DNA of 64,000 bases from Gracilaria domingensis (GCA_022539475.1 VCMS01000225.1:1-64000), one strand, 5' to 3'; shown: positions 50,981 to 62,157, numbered from the stretch's first letter. A program made the numbers and translations. The notes: generated from the letters alone by a model not told the origin.

Positions 50981-52659
50981 TTCATTGGCAAGCTGCCGAA
51001 GCTCAAGGTTCCTAATGACTATATCTTGTGGCGTCGTAGTCTCTTGGCGTACCTACGACGAGACGACGCATTTTTCTCTGGTTTGGAACCTCGCCTAGAA
51101 GGGTTTACTCCGACTAAACGCAATATGAGATCCTGGTTCGAGAAGTCAGTTAAAGCCAAAAGCACTATTACCTTGTGTCTTGGTGACTCGGTTCTTGCTC
51201 TGCTCCGCACCTTTGTTGATGACGACAAGCGGACCGCCAAGGATCTCTGAGATGAATTGCACCCCGTCTACACCACCTCAAACGCTCAGGCCGTGCAGAA
51301 CATCCGTCACGGACTAGACAATCTGGTATTCAAGGACAACGAAGACTGGAACCAGCACGTGTCTAAATTCTTGGCCATTGTCGGTGAACGGGTCCCTTTT
51401 GACGAGGAAATATCGGAGAAGGAAAAGGTGTCTAAGTTAATACGAAGTCTCCCGAACTCTTTCGCACCTCTGGCCATAATGTCCAACCTCAAGAACGCCG
51501 GCTTTGACTACATCATCAACGCCGTCAGACCTGAAGTGGCATGCCAGAAGAACCCAAATAATCCTCCAAGCACTACTTCTTCTTCCGCTCCGTCCACATC
51601 CTCGAAGCGGCAGGAAAACACAGCTGTGCGGAACGGACGGAAGCGACGCAACCGGCGTGACAAATCCTCCATCACAAAGGATCGCGACGAAAATAACTTC
51701 TACCACTGAGGTCGTCGCAATCATTACGCCCGGGACTGCTACAAACGAAAACGCGAGGAATCTGGTAACAACGACTCGCGAAACTAGCTTTCCTCCCAAC
51801 AACAACAACGCACCCGCTTTAGAAATGGGTTCAATGGTGGTTACAACTGCTTCTCCCACAACCATCAACGAGGGCAGCAGTCAAACTGGAACTCACGCTT
51901 CGCACCAAAAGGGGATGAAGATGTTAATCATTTCTCTAACCCTCGATCGTATGTGGTGCAAAAGCCTTAATACCCACCTCCATCACCTGGCTTCAACTGC
52001 AATACGGCCAGGTATCGGAGCAATATCGCGCTACTCTCGCAGGAGAAGGTGAACTCTGCGTACATCGACTCAGGTGCTACTCACCATTTTTTCCACTCGC
52101 CTAAGTCGTTCATTCGCTACGAGCGAATCGACGTCGAGCTTGTGCAAGCTGCGTCTGGCACCACTCGTCTAGTCGATAAAGGTCATGTCTGGATCCCACT
52201 CAATAATACCACAGTCGTGGCAGCGTACCATGCTCCGGCTTTTGAATCCAACATTCTCTCAGTAGGTGTTCTGAGCGTGGTCTTTGTACTGACGTTCACA
52301 TCGACACTGCGCCCATTCAGTGGTTGCTTCATAGTTGACCCTAAACGAAACTCCGAAGTCATGTGGGAAACGGAGATAAAGCAGGGCTTCTTCATTATGG
52401 AAATAACTGACGACAACAAGCAGGTCATAGTCCTGAATGCAAGCAACACTAAACAGGAGTTAGCTCTCGATTGGCACGGGCGCACTGATTATCTGCATCC
52501 AAACAGGTACCAGGACCTGGCAAAAGTTATGGATTCTGTTCCTTATTTCCAACGCTCCATTCTCGAATCTCTGACGTGCGTACCTTGTCTTACTGGTAAG
52601 ATGAAACGCAATCCGCTCATCGCTAGACCACGGTCTGTCTCTGTAGAGCAAAACGTGCT
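50981..52659 (+). pseudogene. Plus-strand copia gag, protease and pre-integrase
   Basis: One plus-strand frame with four in-frame stops (51248 TGA, 51707 TGA, 51785 TAG, 51968 TAA). Gag part: 'DYILWRRSLLAYLRRDD' and 'ISEKEKVSKLIRSLPNSFAP', the classical copia gag (UBN2-like) pattern. The zinc knuckle has lost its first two cysteines ('GRRNHYARDC' remains). Protease: 'AYIDSGATHHFFHS' (52061 on). Pre-integrase: 'LDWHGRTDYLHPNRYQ' and 'CVPCLTGK'. It is cut at 52659 by an insertion. This gag type is unlike the other copia elements here. Confidence 0.85.
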
Positions 52660-53592
52660 CGCCCGATACACGGGGATTGTTTTCATAAACCCCTGGTAAG
52701 GATGGTTCCGAGTACTCGGAAGGTATGAATATTGGCCCACTGATGTGATACCTTTTGGCCGCATTGACGTATGGCACCCTGAGGGGTCGGCCATGACGTG
52801 GCGCGGATGAGTATTGGTTGCGTGTACGCGTGTGGTTCTTTTGAACCTTTCACAGGTGAATTTGGTTCGATAATCGAATGGTTTACTGGCCGCTGCCGCG
52901 GGTTGCACACCTTTTACGTGTGTGGACCTGCTCAAGCGTGCACTTTATTTATTTAATTTAGTTTAACTAAGTAATCGGTTACGATATAAGGAGGTGACCT
53001 CGCGGCCACCTCCGCCCCTCAGTAAAGGGTAACCGAGTTCGGCTCTGAACTGTTTTGCCATCGCGAAGTGTACAACTCCTTCCGGAGATACACCGCGTAC
53101 GGTACGACTCAGCTTCATCCCTCGGGATCATTCAGGCAATACTGACCATTGTGGCCTTGCCTTCGGGCTGTTTTACTCCGTGTCTTCGGACTGTTTCTGT
53201 TTCTTATTTGTGCAGTTGTACTGCTTTCACCACAATTGGTAGCGTTTCCGTCTCTGTATAGAGTTGTGCCGCGTGGGCTTAATACACATCGTTGTCTCCC
53301 GGCGCCGGGTCTGTTGCCGCTTTCCGCACGTCCCGCCGCGGGATTCCTCTCTTTTCCCCCTTGGGTTTCCTTTCTTTTCCCGCTTTTGCCTAGGGCTTAC
53401 ACCGCTCTACGGTACCTTCCTCCTCGACCACTCCGTTACTTTTCGCCGGACTCCTGGATAAGCCCCGTTCACCCCTCAACCTCCGTAGGTATATCCCGTA
53501 CCACGGGCGGTCTTACACCCGCACTTTCCGTGTTCGGAGGGCTCACCCTCTGAGTCTACCCTTTACAGGGAGCAAGGACTCGAACGCCTTGA
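52660..53592. mobile_element. 933-bp insertion of unknown class in copia
   Basis: GTGCT occurs at 52655-52659 and again at 53593-53597, and the copia integrase region resumes directly after it. The inserted block has no coding frame I can support, no clear terminal inverted repeats and no TG...CA ends. It holds a 16-bp palindrome TTCCGAGTACTCGGAA (about 52706-52721), an inverted GGAGGTG/CACCTCC pair inside a larger CGGTTAC/GTAACCG pair near 52975-53032, and C/T-rich sequence after 53150. It could be a solo LTR or a short non-autonomous element. Confidence 0.6.
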
Positions 53593-54630
53593 GTGCTTTT
53601 CCCACCACTGGGTTTTGCACTACAGTCTCCACCTCAAGTCCGTTGCAGCTCATTCATCTGGACCTCTCTAACAACCTCGCCTTCTCTCTCTGTGGCTATC
53701 TACGCTATGGCCGTTCTGGACGACTACACCTCAAAGTCGGACGTGTTTTTTCTCATGAACAAGACAGGGGCATCTGTCCTCAAGAACATTGAATGGTATA
53801 AGAGGCGTTCGGAACTCGAGCTCAACCACTCGTTTCGACTCAAGAATGTTCGCCTGGACGAGGATGAACAAAAGAGCAACAAGTTGGATATATTTTGCCG
53901 CGACAATGGCATCAAACTGGACTTCTTTCCTGCATACGCCTTCCAATCAAACGGACCTGCCGAGAGGCTCATCCAAGAGCATTGGACCCGGACTCGCGTT
54001 CTTCGTTTTGCGAGCAAGCTGCCCATTTCTTTTTGGGCCGAGGACATGAACCACGCAAACTGGCTACGAAACCGGGCACCGTCCTCACGCATCAAGGGAA
54101 GGATTCCAATGTTGGAGTATGACCCATCTACAAAGATCGACTTCTCCCACGTTTCAAACTTCAGACAGCATCGCTATACGTTCGTTGTGCGCTCCAAAAC
54201 GGTTTTGATCAAGAAGTTCCTTCAACATTTTGTCCTCTCGAACTTCGTTGGCATGAAGAGGTACGAAACTATTTTCTGCGTCTTTGTGCCAGAGAGGAGC
54301 TTTGTCGTGATGTGCAGGATCTTGGGTTTTAAGCCGGTGAGGTGCTCGCTACTTTCCAACATATCAATCCTTCTTGAAGGTATCCCGAGACAACAAGAAA
54401 CCGAAGAAGTGGATGTGGAGCAAACTGAACTGCCAGTTGCAAAGAGAACAATCTTTGAAGAGCATTATGTGAAAGCTTTCATGACGATTACGCACAACTT
54501 TTCGCCGGTTTGGATCTCAAAGAAGACACTAGATGACCCATCTGTACGGCATTTTTTCAAGGAAGCGTGCAGAGATCCAGAATGGTGTGAAGCTAGTTTT
54601 GGTAATCTTTCTAGGTTGTTGGTACACTGA
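53593..54630 (+). pseudogene. Plus-strand copia integrase core (truncated)
   Basis: Frames shift near 53640-53700 ('LQLIHLDLS' in one frame, 'AVLDDYTSKSDVFFLM' in the next). Then come 'CRDNGIKLDFFPAYAFQSNG' and 'PAERLIQEHWTRTRVLRF' with 'ISFWAEDMNHANWLRNRAPS', all standard for copia integrase. The frame continues with 'FVGMKRYETIFCVFVPERS' and ends at TGA 54628-54630 just as RT would begin ('DPEWCEA'). RT and RNase H are absent, and no LTR is seen, so the element is truncated at its 3' side. Confidence 0.85.
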
Positions 54631-55512
54631 CGAAAAGTGCGCGCTTATATATAGAATGACCTCTTTTTTTTCAAAGTATCAGTCATATTCCAATAAAATT
54701 ATTTAAAAATATGCGCCGTGTCACACGGTGCATTTAACGTCTTTTTTGCAACATTGCTGTAATTCGATCACTGCCATTCCAACAAATGAGCTCCTGAAGA
54801 GAAATATTTTCTTTCAAGCACACATTTGGGAAATGTATCTTAGATGATATCCAAAAGTAGGGCTCTGTAGATGGTTCTTCTGGCATTACCTCCAAATATT
54901 TAGGTATCACTCAATATAGTTTAAAAACAGCAAAATTAACTCTGTTCTGCTTTGTATTGGTTTTATTTATTTCCTTTCTCCAGCTTTATTTGTTACAGTA
55001 GAACATTAAAATTCAAATATGTGTAAAAGTTCTGTTCTGTAATATTTCATGTTGAGTTCGAGAACTTTGAGAAAGATATTTTTTTAACTTAAAAATAAAA
55101 ACCAAAAGCGAAGGAGTCAAAGCATTGATTCTTCATCAAATCATCTTCTTCGTAGTTGGGACTTTTCACAAACACTCTATCTATCTTGCAATAATTCCCA
55201 CGTGTCACTGCCACACTATCAGGTCTGTTAGAGTTCCGAAGTTGCTCCTAAAACTAACAGACTCCATTCCAAGGCACGAACAATATTTAACTAAATTATA
55301 TTATATGTTAAAGAATTGCGTGATGCTACATAAAAATATAAAGAAGAGCTACATTTTGTACACTCACGAAACAAAAGCTTCTTTATACACTAATTGTATG
55401 AAGACTAATATAAAAATTAAAGTAGTTCTTTTGGCTTGATAGAATGCTTAAAGAAAAATTATTATGTATTATGTATCAAAAGATAATTTTTAGAGGAGCT
55501 TTGTGTCTTTTA

Positions 55513-55536
55513 CTTTGAGAAGTTTACTTCTCAAAG
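55513..55536. repeat. Short perfect hairpin, 11-bp arms
   Basis: CTTTGAGAAGT and ACTTCTCAAAG around TT. Confidence 0.9.
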
Positions 55537-56244
55537 CGCTGATAATGTTTATTTAAAAAACAATCATTTCGTATTTATGAAAACTGTTATGAACGTCTTT
55601 GTGATGAGTGTTTGTAATGCAAGCATATAAAAAGACCTGTTTGATTTTGCATTTCCAATCGCATTGCAGAATAAAACGAAATCTTTGATTAGAGATCACC
55701 AAGATTATCATCAAATCAGGATATTAATGTTTAAAATACGAAAACAACAACCGAAATCAACAAAGCTATTTGAAGATATAGTACTCTTGGACAGTTACAG
55801 AGTTGTTTTTTTGTTCTTAAATACAGAACTTAAAGTATATCCCCTGTCTGCAAAAGCTGTTGATTCATCAATAAGTATTCTAATAAAGGGCTTGTCATCT
55901 ACCAAATTTGTGCTGCATGCAGTAACAAAGAAGCATTGCATGAAAAGCACAAAAAAACCTTGCAACGATGGGAATAATCGCAGTACTCGTGCAAAAGAGC
56001 TTTGCGCTCTTTTCTTAGCAAAGCATGTTTCTCTAAGCACTGATTGTTGCTGCCTGAATAGACTTCACGCAAGCCCTCCGTTCTGTCCTTGTGATCGCAT
56101 TTACCTTTGCGATGGCGTTCAGAACGTGGCATAGTGAAAAGTTCCAGCACACACCCAACGCGTACGGCCGTGTCGTGCAATGTAGCGGAGCATTATAGGT
56201 CATGTTCGCTTTGTGTCTCCCATCTAATCAACCATAAAGATCTT

Positions 56245-56273
56245 CCGAGAGCGCTAGTCACTAGCGCTCTCGG
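56245..56273. repeat. Perfect hairpin, 13-bp arms, 3-nt loop
   Basis: CCGAGAGCGCTAG and CTAGCGCTCTCGG around TCA, in otherwise AT-rich sequence. Confidence 0.95.
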
Positions 56274-56291
56274 ATGATGAAAAAACAAACT

Positions 56292-56343
56292 TTAATTTTT
56301 ACTGGAATTTCCGGGAACCAGGAAGAAAATTTATTGGAATTTG
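56292..56343. repeat. Dispersed repeat, copy 1
   Basis: About 50 bp shared with 62726-62777: 'ggaatttccg', 'gaacca', 'aagaaaatttatt' and 'ggaattt' in the same order and orientation. Confidence 0.75.
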
Positions 56344-57087
56344 GGGGCAGCTCTTTGGATCTTGCTGGAGAAGCTTGCCGCCAAAAGCGTAGCTTCGGTG
56401 GTTCTGCAAACCAAAGCTCTGGCGGCAAGCAGTCTGCCTTCGACGATCGTTGATCCATCCCCTTCCACTTCAGCTGTACACATGGGTTAGACTCTGTCAT
56501 TTTCACCCACCCATCCACTCCCAAGGGACACGTTGCACCCTCGAGGTGCTCGTGGAACTGAATTACTATATAATTCAGTGGTGTTTGCAGTGTTAGCTGC
56601 CGCACTTTCCTTCTACCAAAACAGTAAAGATCGCTCTTAAGAGCTGTGATACACATAGACAATAATATGTATTCAAAAATTTCGCGTTCTTTGGTTCTCT
56701 CTAACATTCGTTAGTGTGTCTCGGGCCATACTTGATTCATTCACTCAAATTTTCAGGTTATAAGACTTCTTGAGAACATGGCATGTAGTTCTCATAAACG
56801 TTTATCTAGTTCTTAAAATTATTTAGTTCTATACCGGTTCGGTTCAATTGTGAAAAGCAAATTTCTTTTTTTCTCAAAATCTTTCACAATTTTATATATG
56901 TAACGCAAATAATATTATGACATATTAGAACGAGAAAAGGATATGTAATTCATGGCACATCGTAATTCTAATGAAAAGTTCTATTCTAATGGTTTTTCGT
57001 CTCCGTATCACAGTTTACCATGAATAAAAGGAGTCAAGCAGTTTCAAACGTAGCAACAATTGTATCAGACTCAAAACCAATTCAGCG

Positions 57088-57924
57088 ATGAGTTCTTCCA
57101 ACATGGGCTTTGAAAAATATTTAGTAATAAAAGGATGGAAAGTAGGAAAGGAGATGGGCTATGGCTCGGACGGAATAACGTACTCAGTTAGGAACTCTTA
57201 TTGTAAATCAGCCGTTATGAAATTTCCTTTCTTTAGGAATGACGATCCACATTCAATCATTGATTCGAAAACGACTATCGAAAATGAATTAGTTAAGCTA
57301 TCCTCTCTAAATGCCAGACGATCAGATTTGAAGGTTCCAGAGATTATAGATTGTGGCCATTATGAAGGTTACCCATTCTATGTAATGACCAAATTTGGTA
57401 AGAGCGTTGATCAGTTTTGGCGGGAGGCCAAATTCCGTTTCTCTAACCTCACCATACTCAGGATTACACTGTGTGTCTTAAAAACTGTGAAAGATCTCCA
57501 CTCATGTAAAGTGGTACACGGTGATATTCAAGGAAAAAATATTGTATCTGCTGGCCCCGGACAAAAAAGGAATGCTGTCTTTTTGATTGGTTTCGGGCAA
57601 TGTCGTTCTCTCGATGAAGAATCGCGGATGCGAGATGTAGCAAACACACTCAACCTCATGGGACGAATGCTTTCGAATGGAAGGAGGGCTCTTCTCTCAA
57701 AAATGGATTTTGTCATAGAGGAATGGACTGAGCCAACAGACGCCAGGAAAGAATTGGTCCGTCATAATCTTGAAGAGACGTATAGGATCAGAAGCAGCGA
57801 AGGAAATCCTTTGCCAGGCGAAGTTCGTGCCCTGGTAAACGAATTCCTGCAGAACCGGAGTCCAAAATACCATCGTATGATAGATCTCCTGGAAAGCGCG
57901 ATAAAATGGAACTCTTATCTGTAA
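57088..57924 (+). CDS. Protein kinase-like gene A (probable pseudokinase)
   Basis: 278 codons, full length. Glycine loop 'GYGSDGITYS' (residues 24-33), candidate ATP lysine K45 in 'AVMKF', 'PFYVMTKFGKSVDQFW' hinge region, catalytic loop 'HGDIQGKN' (144-151, Asp146 and Asn151 kept). The metal-binding DFG Asp is Gly168 ('IGFG'), so normal catalysis is doubtful and a pseudokinase role is likely. The 'HGDI' loop and the short C-lobe with 'RDVANTLNLMGRMLSNG' suggest a casein kinase 1/VRK-like relative. It lies about 380 bp upstream of the related, frameshifted gene B on the same strand, a probable tandem duplicate. Its 3' part is duplicated at 40908-41543. Confidence 0.75.
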   Translation: MSSSNMGFEKYLVIKGWKVGKEMGYGSDGITYSVRNSYCKSAVMKFPFFRNDDPHSIIDSKTTIENELVKLSSLNARRSDLKVPEIIDCGHYEGYPFYVMTKFGKSVDQFWREAKFRFSNLTILRITLCVLKTVKDLHSCKVVHGDIQGKNIVSAGPGQKRNAVFLIGFGQCRSLDEESRMRDVANTLNLMGRMLSNGRRALLSKMDFVIEEWTEPTDARKELVRHNLEETYRIRSSEGNPLPGEVRALVNEFLQNRSPKYHRMIDLLESAIKWNSYL

Positions 57925-58304
57925 CGACCACAGATTTTTTTCTTTATCTCAATTGATTGATGACGAGTGTTGAGTCGAGCGGAACAAATACGCCGGGAGT
58001 TCATCCGAATTCCCGTCGTGTAGAGTCTGATTAACCCATGCAGTACTATTGATCCTTTTTTGACTTGTTGGTTTTCAACAAATGACTCTTGCCTCATGTT
58101 CTCCTCTTCGGTTATGCTCATAAACCAAATCATAGGTATGAGAAACTAACGCCATTCTCACTCATAAATTTTCCTCCGCTCTTCAAACTCGCAGCGCTGT
58201 GTATGACTGTTTAGAACGACGAAGGAAGTTACACATCGTGGCATATTCTACTTCTGAATGCATTCTCACGACAATATTTTTCTTTTTTCATATCACAGCT
58301 CGTC
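57925..58304. other. Intergenic region between kinase-like genes A and B
   Basis: Non-coding; nearly identical to 41544-41923 in the other copy. Two base differences noticed. It includes a pyrimidine-rich run and a 'tttcatatcacag' just before the gene B ATG. Confidence 0.5.
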
Positions 58305-59215
58305 ATGGATAAAAAGAAAAACGTTCTTCACAACTACAGGCCAGTCGTAATTGAAAAAACCTCAGGAGCCATGAGTGTTCTTGACATGAATTTAGAGAAT
58401 GATATCGTAAGCAACAGATGGCGTGTAAGAGATGAGATTGGATCTGGTGCAGACGGCATTGTATATTCAGTTACTGACCTCCAGGGGGAACACAACTCAG
58501 CTCTCATAAAGTTTGCCAGCTCTCTTGATGACCATCCAGCTACAGTGCGCATAGCAAGAGACGTACTTGTGCGTGAAAGAGACATCCTTCTATACTTGAA
58601 CAACAGGGCACCTCATTTGAAGGTGCCAACGGTACTCGACTACGGTCTCCATAAAGCACATCCATACTTTGTTATGAACAAGCTCGGTACAAGTGTTGGA
58701 AGGCTGTGGGTGAATGCCGGCAACATTTTTCAAATTGGACCATATTCAAAATATCATATGACGTGTTGAACAACTTAAAAGATCTCCATTCAAATGGGGT
58801 TTCACATGGCGATATCCACGGAAACAACATTGTGTTATCTGTTGCGCCGGGACAACACCAGAGTACTGTCCATCTGATTGATTTTGGTCTCTCGAAACGC
58901 CTGACACCGGAATTGCAGATGCGAGATGTAGCAGACGCGCTTAAATATATGGCACGACTGCTTTCAAATGGTACTTGTTCACTTTTGTCCGAAGCGCACT
59001 TTATGCCATGTGTATGGACTGAACCAACAGCCGCCATGCGGGAAGAAGTTCGTCACAATCTTGAAGAGGTTTATGCGATACGACGCAGAGAAGGGAATCC
59101 TTTGCCGAACGAACTGCGGATTCTGGTAACTGAATTCTTGCAGGACAAACCTCCGAACTACACTCGCATGAATGCTCTGTTGCGGAGAGCGATGAGAGGA
59201 ATAGAAAACAGCTAA
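58305..59215 (+). pseudogene. Kinase-like gene B, frameshifted (copy 2)
   Basis: Same structure as 41924-42834: the frame ending at 58769 carries the glycine loop and ATP lysine, and the frame 58706-59215 carries the HGDIHGNN catalytic loop and the intact DFG. The shared one-base deletion shows the gene was broken before the block was duplicated. Its 3' end faces the GMC gene tail to tail, 170 bp apart. Confidence 0.8.
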
Positions 59216-59384
59216 AGAAACGGGTTTGATCGAGATTAGAGCTTTTGTACACACATAGACTTCATATAAATGATTTTGTTCTCTTTGGAAGTATAAACTA
59301 TGCGGTTCTTAAGAATCTTTAGCCTGAGTGTTTTCCACTCACGCGAAAGACAGCATGCCCATTGCTAAGAGAATAAAGTTTAGC

Positions 59385-61175
59385 TTATACGCCTAGTTCC
59401 GTAGCAAAGCGCTCGGCGGCGAACTCTGCAAGCATGTAGACCGATGCCATTGGTCCCGCCGATGTTGTCATGCGCCTCAGCGAGGACGCATCTACGACGT
59501 ACAGATTGCTTGTGCCCTTGACCTTCAGCTTTCCGTCTAATGTGCTCCCAACCGAGCATGCACCCACGTGATGAAGCGCGAAGGAAGCTGATTGTTGTAT
59601 GTACTGCAAAGTGATGCGTCCATCTTTCGGCGCCACAAAGCTCAAATCGAATCGCGGATCAAATCGATTATGAATCTCGACCATACTCTTTAGACATCTG
59701 GTCATTTGAGCGATCTCTTTCCGACTGGACAGCATGTTCAAGTGTACTTTGGGCGGAGTAAACGGGTTGCTGTCCCGAACCTGCACCGATCCAAATGAAG
59801 TAGGATTTCCAAGGCAGACGGTGGAAAGCAATCGCGACATGTTCTGCGCGCCGGGAGGGCGGAACGCGGGGAGGACAAAAAAGGAGCTGATGAAGTAGCC
59901 GTCGCGAGCTACACGTCCAACAACTGAGCCAACGGGCGCGCCAAGAGGACTGGCTTCTCCCCCGCGCCACCGAGCAATCTCGTCAGCCGAGTTGATCAAT
60001 GTATAGTTACCTTGAGGTTCTAATGGGATGCGATCGCTGTATGATGAAAACACGCCCACAAGCGGTCTTGCTTGAGCGCGGGTTCCGACGGGAAGATGCT
60101 TGAGCACGGGTATGCGCGCTTGGCGGAGCACGCGTCGAGGACCTATGCCAGACAGCTGGAGCAGCTTCGGGGAGTTGAACGGCCCGGCTGCCGAGATGAT
60201 TCGTTTCCGGACGTGGACGAACATGTGATCGGTAGCCGCAGTGCGGTTGGTGTACACATATTCTGCGCCACGTGCGCGTAAAGCGCGGCCGTCGTGCTCT
60301 CGAGTAAAGCGGATACGCGTTATGGTCACACCCTGTACCACGCGGAGGTTGTTCGCACAGACCGAGTCGCGAACGGGGGAGAGATAAGCGGTGCACGAAT
60401 CCTGTCGAACGCCTGAAGAGTTTATCGCCAGGCGCGTGTTGAAGATAGTTTTTCTCGCAGTTCGATCGAAGGAAGCAGAACCGAAACGCGGATCGACACC
60501 GAAAGCATCCTGTTCGTCGCAGAGGTTGCTTGTACACGGGTGCTGTCGCGCGCATGTGGCGTTCGCGGCCAGTGGATTTCTGAAGGCGAGTCTCGCAGCG
60601 CTCCGATGGCGAGCAGCAAAAGAGTTCTCCGGCTCGAAGCGCGCCTTTGCGGCCGCCTCAAACAAGTCGTCCGCATATATCTGACGGCCATCCGCGCGCA
60701 GGCGCTGGAAGCCAACCGTGTCAAACGCGCGCCGGTAGTACGTCTCGGCATTGCCGTCGCCAAGGCCGTGCACGCGCCAGCGCGCCACGTCGCCCCACAG
60801 CGGCACGCCCCACTGCATGCCGTTGACGGCGGTGCCGCCGCCCAGGGTGGCGGCGCCCGCGACGTCGAGCGCGCGCCGCGCCAGCGCCGGCTCCGGCTCG
60901 GCGCGGAAGCGCTCGAACAGCCGCGCGTCGTCGACGGCGGTGATGGCGTGCCGCGGCGCGCGCACGGCGAAGTCGACGTCGGCGGCGCGCGGCGGCGCGC
61001 GCTCCACCAGCGTGAAGTGCAGCCGCGGGCGCGCGGCGCACAGGCGCGCGGCCAGCACGCAGCCGGCGGTGCCCGCGCCGACGATGAGCACGTCCGTGTC
61101 CGGCAGCGCGGCGGCCGCGCGCGGCAGCGACAGCAGCAGCGCGGCGAGCGCGGCGGCGAGCGTTTGGAGCGCCAT
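59385..61175 (-). CDS. GMC-family oxidoreductase, probably secreted or ER-lumenal
   Basis: Minus strand, 596 codons from ATG 61173-61175. The open frame extends to 61331, but this Met starts a clear signal-peptide-like stretch 'LAAALAALLLSLPRAAAA'. FAD-binding 'DVLIVGAGTAGCVLAARL' follows directly, then 'GAATLGGGTAVNGMQWGVP' (GMC signature 1 region), 'ISAAGPFNSPKLLQLSGIGP' (signature 2), and the C-terminal His motif 'LHHVGACSVG' with 'LYVVDASSLRR'. GMC enzymes oxidise alcohols, sugars or aldehydes with FAD. The second active-site residue (Asn or His of 'GN-P') appears as Gly in 'TSAGPMASVYMLAE', so activity may be altered. The N-terminal half is far more GC-rich than the C-terminal half. Substrate cannot be told. 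Confidence 0.85.
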   Translation of the reverse strand: MALQTLAAALAALLLSLPRAAAALPDTDVLIVGAGTAGCVLAARLCAARPRLHFTLVERAPPRAADVDFAVRAPRHAITAVDDARLFERFRAEPEPALARRALDVAGAATLGGGTAVNGMQWGVPLWGDVARWRVHGLGDGNAETYYRRAFDTVGFQRLRADGRQIYADDLFEAAAKARFEPENSFAARHRSAARLAFRNPLAANATCARQHPCTSNLCDEQDAFGVDPRFGSASFDRTARKTIFNTRLAINSSGVRQDSCTAYLSPVRDSVCANNLRVVQGVTITRIRFTREHDGRALRARGAEYVYTNRTAATDHMFVHVRKRIISAAGPFNSPKLLQLSGIGPRRVLRQARIPVLKHLPVGTRAQARPLVGVFSSYSDRIPLEPQGNYTLINSADEIARWRGGEASPLGAPVGSVVGRVARDGYFISSFFVLPAFRPPGAQNMSRLLSTVCLGNPTSFGSVQVRDSNPFTPPKVHLNMLSSRKEIAQMTRCLKSMVEIHNRFDPRFDLSFVAPKDGRITLQYIQQSASFALHHVGACSVGSTLDGKLKVKGTSNLYVVDASSLRRMTTSAGPMASVYMLAEFAAERFATELGV

Positions 61176-61535
61176 CGCGGAGCTCGCGGACAAGTGCTGC
61201 CGCCCGCCGTTGGCTCCGCTCCCGCGCGGTCGCGTGCGAGCGAAGGAAATATCCGCGCGCATCTCGCGCTTTGATGCACTGACACATGTCCGTGCTGGAC
61301 ACATCTTCCTATCGTCACAGGGATGATCCAATTCGCGTGACGGCGCTCGAGCAACGCCGCCCTACACCGTCCGCAGCCGTTCTTCTCAATCTCAAGTTGA
61401 TCATCTTCTCGCGCGTCGCCCCGCTTCGTTGCCCGCAAGCGATGGAGACGGCCCGGCAGCGAGAAAGCCCATCTACAGTGTTGCGGCTTTGAACGTGCCC
61501 CCATCTGTACTTGAAGCGTTCAAATTGTGCGTTCT

Positions 61536-62054
61536 TCAATTCGACAAACTTCGCATGATGTACAATTGCTCGCCCCAACTCTGCGCCAAAGTGCCATGGA
61601 AGATAACAAAATGTCCTGCAGTCACCAGCTCCCGTTCTCGGAATTCTAGTGTTCTCACTTTCTCCAGTTGCACATCCAGAGGCCAAATAATGACCATGTA
61701 GAAACTGGAGTTCTCCACCCTAGAAGAGATTTTCTTCTGAGAGGCAGACGCTTCTGTGTAAATGTAGTAGTAATCGATCACATTTCCGGTCATGTTGTGG
61801 CACAAAAAATTGACCTGCAAGAACCCTGTACCTCTCAGATCCTCGTGGGTCAGGTCATCTTCATGACGCAGTTTGCGTTTCGTTCGGTAGATTTGTTTGT
61901 CGGTGCCATCAATGCAGTTGATGAACAGCACATTGTCTATCGAAGGGTACGTGACGTTCCCGACGCTCGCAGTGAGCCACTCGTCCTCAGCCGCAAGCGA
62001 ACAACGATGGAAAACCAGTTCAGCCTGATCGAGAAGCTCACCGTTTGAGCTCAA
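61536..62054 (-). CDS. Hypothetical protein
   Basis: 172 codons on the minus strand, upstream of the GMC gene on the same strand (about 360 bp between). Mixed hydrophobic and charged residues with 'FINCIDGTDKQIYRTKRKL', 'VIDYYYIYTEASASQKKI' and 'SFYMVIIWPLDVQLEKVRTL' suggest a beta-rich fold; there is no membrane segment or signal peptide. I do not recognise the family. It may be real, because its composition is protein-like and the opposite strand is less convincing. Confidence 0.4.
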   Translation of the reverse strand: MSSNGELLDQAELVFHRCSLAAEDEWLTASVGNVTYPSIDNVLFINCIDGTDKQIYRTKRKLRHEDDLTHEDLRGTGFLQVNFLCHNMTGNVIDYYYIYTEASASQKKISSRVENSSFYMVIIWPLDVQLEKVRTLEFRERELVTAGHFVIFHGTLAQSWGEQLYIMRSLSN

Positions 62055-62157
62055 ACTTGAGCCGTTTGTCTGAGCACTGTAATTTCACCAATCTAATAGT
62101 ACACGTACCCAACCGGTGTACAGCAGATTCGTACGTACAGCCTGCCACGTGAAACAT

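Larger units (their letters stand above)
54631..57087. other. AT-rich spacer
   Basis: Strongly AT-rich, with no recognised gene. A 156-codon plus-strand frame at 55664-56134 has a Cys-rich end ('DCCCLNRLHASPPFCPCD') but no family match, and the opposite strand is also open there, so I do not call it. Hairpins lie at 55513-55536 and 56245-56273, and a dispersed repeat at about 56292-56343. Confidence 0.5.
57289..59757. repeat. Segmental duplication, copy 2 (donor)
   Basis: Direct repeat of 40908-43376. Both genes cut by the ends of copy 1 continue uninterrupted here, so this is the ancestral location. Confidence 0.97.

Noticed and set aside
55664-56134. 156-codon Cys-rich ORF as a real gene
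   Set aside because: The opposite strand is also open, base composition is that of the AT-rich spacer, and no motif was recognised.
60422-61504. Long minus-strand ORF in another frame over the GMC gene
   Set aside because: Arg/Ala-rich out-of-frame reading of GC-rich coding DNA; the GMC frame has all family motifs.
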